Shown here: positions 17,203 through 24,540 of the stretch, piece by piece
How the letters are laid out: each line of letters starts with the position of its first letter
How positions within the stretch are numbered: position 1 is the stretch's first letter
NCBI RefSeq assembly: GCF_014641075.1
Contig: NZ_BMHP01000001.1
Coordinates: forward strand, 372,001 to 436,000
Length of the DNA stretch: 64,000 nt
From: Paenibacillus nasutitermitis
GTDB lineage: Bacteria; Bacillota; Bacilli; Paenibacillales; Paenibacillaceae
Direction of reading: 5' to 3'
The notes under the pieces: generated by a model
Told to the model about the DNA's origin: nothing
Database searches by the model: none
The model's input: the letters and a program-made list of their open reading frames with translations, nothing else
Translations under genes and position numbers: made by a program

Positions 17203-20200
17203 GTGAGCGGAGATTTGAATACGAGAACAGAGATTCAGTACCATATCGAGAAGCTGTTAAAGCTTAAAGACCGTTACATATATACGAAAATCTCGTCAAT
17301 CGATTTTACAGGCTTTGTTACAAACGAGCGTCTTTCCTGTGCGGAAACGAGCGGAAATTTGTTCAACCCTATACGCCCTGGGGAACGGTGGGGCGGCGAT
17401 TGGATGTATGCGTGGCTCCGCGCTTCGGTTATCGCTCCGCAAGCAGCGGAAGGCAAGAGGCTGGTTATCCTGGCCGATTTTGGCTCGGAAGCAACAATTT
17501 ATGTGAATGGGATCGTAAGCGGGGCGCTGGATCTCCAACATCATGACGTGACATTGACGCGGAGCGGGATGCCCGGCGAGAAATTTGAACTTGTCGCGGA
17601 AGCGTATGCCGGCCATACGGGTCTGCAGCCGATGATGGGCAAATCCTTTCTCTGTGTATTCGAAGAGGACATCTATCAGTTTTACATCGATTTGGAATGT
17701 TTATTTCAAGTCAGACAGCATGTTGACGTGAACTCGCTGCGGGCAGCGGAAATCGACGGTCATCTGAAGCAGGTTATATCGACAATCGATTTCAGCCTTG
17801 CATTGGAGGAGCGGACGGCTAACGTGAATCGGTGCCGGTCGTTTATGGCGCCGCTCCTGGCGTGCGTGAACGGCTCGACGGCTCCACTGATGTTCCTCAT
17901 GGGGCAGTCGCATCTTGATATCGCCTGGTTGTGGCCGATCGAGGAGACCAAACGAAAGATCGCCCGAACGATGTCCAATCAGCTCGCGCTTATGGAGGAG
18001 TACCCCGAATACCGGTACGTTCAGAGCCAGCCGTATTTGTTTCAGCTTGCCAAGGACTTGTATCCCGAACTGTATGCGCGCATTAAACAGGCGGTGGCGG
18101 AAGGGCGGATCATCCCCGAAGGAGGCATGTGGGTGGAGCCCGATACGAATTTGCCTGGCGGGGAAAGCTTGATTCGCCAGGTGATGCACGGCAAGAGATT
18201 CTTCAAGGAAGAATTCGGCAAAGACAACGACATGCTTTGGCTGCCCGACGTATTCGGTTACTCCGGCAACTTGCCGCAGATCATGAAGGGCTGCGGGCTT
18301 CGCTACTTTGCATCTGTTAAAATGTTTCAGACTTACGAGAATGTAGCCGCCCCGTTCCCGTTCAATACATTCCTCTGGGAGGGCATCGATGGTACGCAAA
18401 TTCTGACGCATCTGCTCGATTACGGCGAATTTCCCATCCGGGTCAACCCGTCGTTTCTGATCAGCCAGTGGAATGGACGCGTGCAGAAAGACGGCATTGC
18501 AACAAGACTCGTTCAATTCGGGCATGGCGACGGCGGAGGCGGAGCGAACCGGGATGACCTGGAGTTTCTGCGCCGGCTTGAAAATTTGGAAGGTGTCCCG
18601 AGAACGAAGCACGGTTCCCCGATCGACTATTTTCAGGATCAGATTGACAGGGGGATTCCCGATGCGAAATACGTGGGAGAGCTGTATTACCCGGCGCACC
18701 GGGGAACGTTAACGACGCAAGCGCTGCTGAAGCGGTTGAACCGGAAGGCCGAAATCAGCCTGCGCGAGGTTGAACTGTGGGGTGCCGCAGCAGAAAGGCT
18801 TCAAGGCCGGGAGTATCCGTATGATGCGATGGACCAATTGTGGAAACGATTATTACTGCATCAATTTCATGATATTTTGCCTGGTACGTCCATTCACCGG
18901 GTTCATGAGGAAGCACAGGCTGAACTAACGAGGCTGAACGAGGACATCTGCGACATGGCCGCAGGCACACGGGATACGCTGGCCGACGGCGGAAGCACTG
19001 GCCTTACGGTCTTTAATTCGTTGTCCTGGAAGAGAAATGAACTGCTTGTGCTCCCTGATGGCGTCAATGGGATTACGGATTCGAACGGCAAGGCGATACC
19101 CGTTCAACGGCATGACGGGGTCATATATGCCGAGGTCGAATCCCCCTCCATGGGCTGGTCGACGTATGCGATCGGACAAGGGGGGGCGCCAGTGGAAGTT
19201 GTGGTCCCTAAGGCGGTATCTGCTACAAGGACGCATCTTGAGAACGAATATCTCTCGATTGAAGTCAATGGACAGGGGGAGCTTGTCAGTATCGTGGACA
19301 AGGAAAGCGGGACGGAGTGGGCCGCGGGAAGTTGCAACGCCTTAAAGATGTACCGGGACCAACCGTCCGCCTTTGATGCTTGGGAGATTGACCGGCGTTA
19401 CGCTGCGTCTCCGGTAGAGCTGGACGGGAAGGCCAGCGTATGTGTTACGGCGGATGGCCCGCTCTTTGCGAATATTCGGGTCGAACGGGTTCTTCATAAC
19501 TCGACCCTGATTCAAGATATCCGGATTCGGGCGGGCAGCCGGCGGATCGAATTCCACACCACGGTCCACTGGAATGAGACGAACAAGATGCTCCGCGTCG
19601 ATTTTCCAGTGGGCATTTATGCGAACGAGTCGCTCCAGGAGATTCAGTTCGGTTATGTCCGAAGACCGAATCATTCTTCGCTGCCCCACGACTCGGACCG
19701 TTTCGAAGGGTGTCAGCACAAGTGGTCGGCGCTTGCGGAGACGAACCGCTGCTTCGCGCTTCTAAACGATTGCAAATATGGGATTTCCGTGAAGGATCAT
19801 ACGATGAGCATGACGCTGCTCCGGTCACCGACCTATCCGGATGAGACGTCCGATCAGGGAACGCACCAATTTACATACGGGTTCCTGATCTGGAATGGAT
19901 CGTTCGCAGACAGTCCCGTCGTCCAGGAAGCCTACGAGCTGAATTATCCCGTCAGCATCACGCGTGGAGCCAGCCGAATTGAAGAAATGTCACTGCTACA
20001 AGTCAATCAAGCCAATGTGATTGCGGAGACGGTCAAGCTTGCCGAGGACGGTTCGGGGGATTGGATCATGCGCTTGTACGAGTGCAAAGGGTCCTCGATA
20101 TCATGCGGACTGGATGTGGGCATGCCCGTTGCGGCCGTGTTCGAAACGAACATGCTTGAGGAGATCACAGCCGAATTGCCACACGAGAATGGGGAGATCC

Positions 20201-20265
20201 TGCTACATTTCCGCCCTTTCGAGGTGAGAACGATTAGAATCGTTCAAAATGTTCAACCAGCTTGA
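17203..20265 (+). CDS. Alpha-mannosidase, glycoside hydrolase family 38
   Basis: A 1020-residue cytosolic enzyme with no signal peptide. The GH38 catalytic domain starts near residue 225. Zinc ligands His237 and Asp239 lie in GQSHLDIAW, the nucleophile Asp349 in WLPDVFGYSG, and a further zinc His near residue 556 in HQFHDILPG. The N-terminal 220 residues form the jelly-roll-like domain seen in eukaryote-type (class II) alpha-mannosidases, and the C-terminal half is the usual all-beta region. It should release mannose from imported alpha-mannosides. The start is a GTG with only a weak AGGAT two bases before it, so translation may be inefficient. It is the last gene of the set divergent from the GntR/LacI regulator. 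Confidence 0.94.
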   Translation: MSGDLNTRTEIQYHIEKLLKLKDRYIYTKISSIDFTGFVTNERLSCAETSGNLFNPIRPGERWGGDWMYAWLRASVIAPQAAEGKRLVILADFGSEATIYVNGIVSGALDLQHHDVTLTRSGMPGEKFELVAEAYAGHTGLQPMMGKSFLCVFEEDIYQFYIDLECLFQVRQHVDVNSLRAAEIDGHLKQVISTIDFSLALEERTANVNRCRSFMAPLLACVNGSTAPLMFLMGQSHLDIAWLWPIEETKRKIARTMSNQLALMEEYPEYRYVQSQPYLFQLAKDLYPELYARIKQAVAEGRIIPEGGMWVEPDTNLPGGESLIRQVMHGKRFFKEEFGKDNDMLWLPDVFGYSGNLPQIMKGCGLRYFASVKMFQTYENVAAPFPFNTFLWEGIDGTQILTHLLDYGEFPIRVNPSFLISQWNGRVQKDGIATRLVQFGHGDGGGGANRDDLEFLRRLENLEGVPRTKHGSPIDYFQDQIDRGIPDAKYVGELYYPAHRGTLTTQALLKRLNRKAEISLREVELWGAAAERLQGREYPYDAMDQLWKRLLLHQFHDILPGTSIHRVHEEAQAELTRLNEDICDMAAGTRDTLADGGSTGLTVFNSLSWKRNELLVLPDGVNGITDSNGKAIPVQRHDGVIYAEVESPSMGWSTYAIGQGGAPVEVVVPKAVSATRTHLENEYLSIEVNGQGELVSIVDKESGTEWAAGSCNALKMYRDQPSAFDAWEIDRRYAASPVELDGKASVCVTADGPLFANIRVERVLHNSTLIQDIRIRAGSRRIEFHTTVHWNETNKMLRVDFPVGIYANESLQEIQFGYVRRPNHSSLPHDSDRFEGCQHKWSALAETNRCFALLNDCKYGISVKDHTMSMTLLRSPTYPDETSDQGTHQFTYGFLIWNGSFADSPVVQEAYELNYPVSITRGASRIEEMSLLQVNQANVIAETVKLAEDGSGDWIMRLYECKGSSISCGLDVGMPVAAVFETNMLEEITAELPHENGEILLHFRPFEVRTIRIVQNVQPA

Positions 20266-20365
20266 AGGAGTACAGGGCCGAAGCGACAGTGAATAACATG
20301 AAAGCTGTGGAACACTAACAGATGACAAGAACAATATTTCATTAATTTGCCGCGTAAATCGCGGT

Positions 20366-20408
20366 ACCCGAAAGACAGGCACTTATTCAAAGTGTCTGTC
20401 TTTCGGGT
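20366..20408. terminator. Bidirectional terminator between convergent operons
   Basis: A long hairpin: ACCCGAAAGACAGGCACTT pairs with AGTGTCTGTCTTTCGGGT around a short loop, with one G-T wobble. T-rich sequence lies on both sides. It separates the mannosidase gene from the convergent binding-protein gene. Confidence 0.8.
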
Positions 20409-20441
20409 AAGTTTTCAAACAAATGCAGCAACCTTTTTCAA

Positions 20442-22064
20442 TTAAAGTTTCTTATATCTTTCATTGGCTGCATTTAACACTTCCATATAACGGTCTAAGC
20501 CCATTCCTTCTAATTTTTTCACATAGTTATCCCAGTTGTTAAATGATTCCTGGCCAAGAATAAATTTGACTTCCATTTCTTCAGCATATTGCATGGCTTC
20601 AGCTTGAAAGCTCTTAACAATTGTATTTTCTTCTGATGTAAACATAAATGGATCTACTCCATTAGCCATAACTGGCTGCGTATACGGCTCAAATCTTTTT
20701 ACAGCCTCGTCAATTCTGGTAATCGCTGCGGCTTCAAGCATTTCCTTTTTCCATGGACGACGCTTTGTCATTTCATCGGGAACAATATAATAAGGCAAGC
20801 CTAGACCAAACATGGGTGAGAACTGACCACGGCTCTTTTCGATGGGTTGAACCAAATGGTCATATTCCGGCGTCCACCAATAACCTCCATCTGCATCTAC
20901 TTCATAAGTTACACCTTTAAAACCATACTGCATTTCAATCCAGCCTTGCTCAGAATACCAATAATCAAGCCACTCCATCGTTTCCTCCGGGTGTTTATTG
21001 GCATTTGTAAGTACGACCTGATTTTGCCAGACTCCTGAGTTAAATGTAGTGAGTAGCGGATGATCCGTGAATTCACTCTTGAACGGTGCAACCATGTCGA
21101 AATCGTCCGGCTTATGAGGTTCCGCATTATGACTCATAAAGGCACCGACTAATCCTGCATTAGCAAGGCTGACATGATTTTCTTCCTTATCATTCAACAT
21201 AGTTGGGCTTAATAATTTTTCATTCCACAGCAGGTTCAAATATTTCAACAGCTCTTTGTAATTGGGATCTGTCTTCACAAACCTGATATTTCCACTAGCA
21301 TCTAAATCAAATCCATACTGAATGAAATTATCCGAGCCTTTGGTACCTAATCCAAACGAACCCGCAAAGTATTGACGTGCATTCGAAGCACTAATATACA
21401 TGGGCACAACATCAGGCCCTTTTTTGCGGAAGGCTCTTAAAACATCTGTAAATTCATCAAGAGTAGTCGGTGTGGAGAGTTTCAATTCATCCAGCCATGT
21501 CTGTTTAACCCATAACTTTCTGGTATTGTCGCCCATCCAGCCATTAATAACCGGCAGAGCGTAAATATTACCGTCTGCTGAAGTAATCGCTTTTCTAATT
21601 CGAGGATTTTCATCTAAGACCGCTTTAAGATTAGGGGCATGGTTATCAATCAGATCATTTAGACCGATAATAATTCCTTGCTTCGCATAAGTATCAATTT
21701 CCACTGCGGACAATGACGAGCGTGCAATGAAATCTGGCACATCATTGGATGCAAGGATGAGATTACGCTTCTCCACATACCCCTCGCCAATATTTTCCCA
21801 ATTCACGACGACATTCGTGTTTTTTTCGCGTTCCTTAAATACCAGCATCGTGTTCCAGTCCGCCTGATAAGGGTGCTTTGAGGTAAGGGCTTTCAAAACA
21901 ATGGTTTTGCTCGAGTTATTCTGAGATGTATTCTTATCATCTGCGCCATTTGTTGCTTTGTTTCCATTCGTGCTATTGCCGTTATTCGAGCAAGCCACTA
22001 CAAAAAGCAGAACAAGCAATACGCTTACTACCATAAAACCTTTCAGAGTTCTCGTCTTCGTCAC
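20442..22064 (-). CDS. Sugar ABC transporter substrate-binding lipoprotein
   Basis: A 540-residue lipoprotein. The signal MTKTRTLKGFMVVSVLLVLLF ends in the lipobox VVAC, followed by an Asn/Gly/Thr-rich tether. Typical solute-binding segments are PTTLDEFTDVLRAFRKKGP (hinge) and PEETMEWLDYWYSEQG. The start is a GTG behind GAGGGGGT. It is the third gene of an operon with two permeases. The divergent neighbour is a GH2 glycosidase, so a beta-linked sugar or glucuronide is a plausible ligand (inference). Confidence 0.92.
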   Translation of the reverse strand: MTKTRTLKGFMVVSVLLVLLFVVACSNNGNSTNGNKATNGADDKNTSQNNSSKTIVLKALTSKHPYQADWNTMLVFKEREKNTNVVVNWENIGEGYVEKRNLILASNDVPDFIARSSLSAVEIDTYAKQGIIIGLNDLIDNHAPNLKAVLDENPRIRKAITSADGNIYALPVINGWMGDNTRKLWVKQTWLDELKLSTPTTLDEFTDVLRAFRKKGPDVVPMYISASNARQYFAGSFGLGTKGSDNFIQYGFDLDASGNIRFVKTDPNYKELLKYLNLLWNEKLLSPTMLNDKEENHVSLANAGLVGAFMSHNAEPHKPDDFDMVAPFKSEFTDHPLLTTFNSGVWQNQVVLTNANKHPEETMEWLDYWYSEQGWIEMQYGFKGVTYEVDADGGYWWTPEYDHLVQPIEKSRGQFSPMFGLGLPYYIVPDEMTKRRPWKKEMLEAAAITRIDEAVKRFEPYTQPVMANGVDPFMFTSEENTIVKSFQAEAMQYAEEMEVKFILGQESFNNWDNYVKKLEGMGLDRYMEVLNAANERYKKL

Positions 22065-22157
22065 ACAATTACCCCCTCATTATTAAGCTTGAATGTTGAT
22101 CATTAATGATTATCTGAATAGCAAAGTAAGTGTAAAGCTTACCCTGCTAACAAGACC

Positions 22158-23048
22158 CTACCCTTTGATGGCTCCTATCATAACGCCCTTAACAAAATAC
22201 TTTTGTACAAAAGGATACATAATTAGAACGGGCAAGGTTGAAACAACGATAACTGCATATTTAATGCTTGAACCAAATTGCGAGCTATCTTGAATAAAGG
22301 TTGACGAATTGGCTTGCATGAGATTGCGCAGATCGTTTTGCACTAAAATTTCTCTTAAAATGAGCTGAAGCGGAAATTTATTTCGATCACTTAAAAAAAT
22401 AAGGGCATTAAAATAAGAGTTCCAATGTCCAACCGCATACCAGAGTAAAATAACGGCAATAATTGGACCTGATAACGGAAGTACGATTCGAAATAAAACA
22501 CCTATTTTTGAACAACCGTCAATATCAGCCGCTTGATATAGCTCTTCAGGAATCGAAGTTTGGAAATAGGTACGCATGACGATGACATTAAACATCGATA
22601 TAGCAGAAGGAAGAATCATGACCCAAAAATTATCAATCAAACCCAGCTGTTTTGTAACCAAGTAAAGAGGGATTAAGCCACCGCTAAAAAACATGGTAAA
22701 CGTGAAAATCATCGTAAATACATTTCTTCCAACCAAGTCTTTTCGAGAAAGAGGATATGCTGCCATAATCGTGAGTGCTACATTGATTACTGTACCAACG
22801 ACTACATACATAATCGTGTTCCAATAACTGCGAATAATATCACCATTTTCAAAAACTTTAATATATGGCGTAAAACTAAACCCCTTGGGAAGCAGCCACA
22901 CCTCCCCCCGATTTACATAATCAGGATCGCTGAAAGACGCGCTGAGGATAAAGACGAGTGGATAGAGAAAGATAAATGTTAATAGGATAAGAAATGTTAC
23001 ATTAATAATGTCAAACGTACGATCTGCCTTCGTCTGAATGATTTTCAT
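22158..23048 (-). CDS. Carbohydrate ABC transporter permease, YtcP type
   Basis: A 296-residue membrane permease. Features are FILSASFSDPDYVNRGEVW after the first helix, the FFSGGLIPLYLV segment, ILPSAISMFNVIVMRTYF, the EAA loop (IPEELYQAADIDGCSKIGV) and the ending FVKGVMIGAIKG. The ATG sits behind GAGGAGGTG. It lies 15 bases after the LplB-type gene. Confidence 0.9.
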   Translation of the reverse strand: MKIIQTKADRTFDIINVTFLILLTFIFLYPLVFILSASFSDPDYVNRGEVWLLPKGFSFTPYIKVFENGDIIRSYWNTIMYVVVGTVINVALTIMAAYPLSRKDLVGRNVFTMIFTFTMFFSGGLIPLYLVTKQLGLIDNFWVMILPSAISMFNVIVMRTYFQTSIPEELYQAADIDGCSKIGVLFRIVLPLSGPIIAVILLWYAVGHWNSYFNALIFLSDRNKFPLQLILREILVQNDLRNLMQANSSTFIQDSSQFGSSIKYAVIVVSTLPVLIMYPFVQKYFVKGVMIGAIKG

Positions 23049-23063
23049 ATTCCACCTCCTCGT

Positions 23064-24020
23064 TTACCATAGACTAACTTCACTTGTTCGCTTGGCAATG
23101 GCATTTACCACAATTAAAATGACGAAATTAATAACCGAATTAAATAGACCGACTGCAGTAGAGAAACTATACTCCATATTTTGCAGCCCCAATCGATATA
23201 CATAGGTTGAAATGACATCCGACGTCGCCATATTAACTGAATTCTGCATAAGAAAAATTTTCTCAAACCCAACACTCATAACATTGCCTGCCGATAAAAT
23301 AAACAAAATAACCGCTGTAGGCATAAGATAAGGCAATGAAATATGCCAAATCCGCTGCCATTTATTGGCTCCATCAATAACTGCGGCTTCAATTTGTTCA
23401 TGATCAATTCCAGCTAAAACAGCAATAAAAATGATTGCGCTCCAACCTGTAGACTGCCATATCCCGGAAAGCACATAAATACTTTTAAACATGCCGGGAT
23501 TATTCATAAATGCAATAGGTTCAAAGCCAAAAAGTCCTATAAAGTTGTTCACTAAGCCTTTGTCCGGAGCAAGAAATATGAAGATGATACCTACCATTAC
23601 AACTTGAGATATAAAATATGGGGCATAAGATACGTTTTGAATTATTTTTTGAAAACGTTTACTTATTAGTTCGTTAATCAGTAAGGCGAATATAATTGGA
23701 GCTGGAAAGCCTAGAACGATAGAGTAGACACTAATCAAAATCGTATTCACTACGGTCCGTTCAAAGAAGATGGAGTTGAAAAAATTCTCGAAATGGATAA
23801 AACCAACCCATTCACTCCCGACTATCCCTTTTGAAGCCCAAAAATCTTTAAATGCAATTTGCACTCCATACATAGGCCAATAGCAAAAAACTAAAAAGTA
23901 CAATAATGGCGGGAGTAATAACAGATATAATGGCCAATTCACTTTCATACTTCGTCTTAGATTACGGAATGGTGAAGATTTCTTCTCAAGCAGTGGTACA
24001 AGATAAGTCGAATTTTTCAT
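23064..24020 (-). CDS. Carbohydrate ABC transporter permease, LplB type
   Basis: A 318-residue permease. The first helix region YWPMYGVQIAFKDFWASKGIVG, IWQSTGWSAIIFIAVLAGID and the EAA loop (EQIEAAVIDGANKWQR) identify the family. The ATG lies behind AGGAGGAAAG. It is the first gene of the operon and has its own TTGACA/TATCCT promoter. A cre-like word (TGAAAACGTTTACT, 23650-23663) lies within the coding region. Confidence 0.9.
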   Translation of the reverse strand: MKNSTYLVPLLEKKSSPFRNLRRSMKVNWPLYLLLLPPLLYFLVFCYWPMYGVQIAFKDFWASKGIVGSEWVGFIHFENFFNSIFFERTVVNTILISVYSIVLGFPAPIIFALLINELISKRFQKIIQNVSYAPYFISQVVMVGIIFIFLAPDKGLVNNFIGLFGFEPIAFMNNPGMFKSIYVLSGIWQSTGWSAIIFIAVLAGIDHEQIEAAVIDGANKWQRIWHISLPYLMPTAVILFILSAGNVMSVGFEKIFLMQNSVNMATSDVISTYVYRLGLQNMEYSFSTAVGLFNSVINFVILIVVNAIAKRTSEVSLW

Positions 24021-24182
24021 ATTTTCTTTCCTCCTAGCAAATATTGTTTACAGAGCCTGCAAAACGGAAAGACCATTCGGAGTGGAAGAGCTGAATCCGC
24101 TTCCATTTCTGTGTAGTAGATCAACGATGGGCTGCATGTGGTAGAAGATGACTCTGATTAATTGAATACCTTAACAATAAAT

Positions 24183-24203
24183 TGTTGACATTTATTATCA
24201 ACA
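24183..24203. promoter_or_regulatory. Inverted repeat at the transporter promoter (candidate operator)
   Basis: TGTTGA and TCAACA are perfect inverted arms separated by 9 bases. The right arm abuts the -10 box of the minus-strand promoter and the left arm covers its start point. A second dyad, AACAAT/ATTGTT (24173-24186), overlaps it. A bound repressor here would block the promoter. Confidence 0.45.
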
Positions 24204-24231
24204 GGATACAAGGTTGCTTTTTTATTGTCAA
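24203..24231 (-). promoter_or_regulatory. SigmaA promoter of the third transporter operon
   Basis: On the minus strand a perfect TTGACA (24226-24231), a 17-base spacer and TATCCT (24203-24208). Transcription would start near 24196, leaving a leader of about 175 bases before the LplB-type gene. Confidence 0.6.
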
Positions 24232-24417
24232 TATTTTACCGGCAATTATTTTTCGCTTTTACTGCCGGCATGGGCGATTCGCTTGAAATCTAGTTTTTTA
24301 CTACGGTTGATTATTCCTCTAACCTTCCTGAAAGATGTTTTGACCGAACAAGGAATTCCCACATCGGAGCGTCATGCCATACGTCTCTAAGTCTTTTTTA
24401 TATACGCCATAATTGTA

Positions 24418-24446
24418 TTTACTACAAAAAAATAACATTGTATACT
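24418..24446 (+). promoter_or_regulatory. Candidate promoter of the GH2 gene
   Basis: TTTACT (24418-24423), 17 bases, TATACT (24441-24446). The -10 lies within ATTGTATACTAA, a 12-mer that also occurs before the GntR/LacI regulator at 11387-11398. Between this promoter and the divergent one (24232-24417) I see only AT-rich sequence without other signals. Confidence 0.5.
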
Positions 24447-24540
24447 AAAATTATATATTGTATGTGTTTGTATTGTGATATGGGAATTGAGGCTCGCATG
24501 GTTGGTAAGGGGAAAAATCGTTTGAATGAGGAGTGTGGAT

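Noticed and set aside
17701..18699. Minus-strand open frame of 332 codons
   Set aside because: Shadow of the GC-rich GH38 gene; its protein is rich in His, Arg and Pro and lacks any motif.
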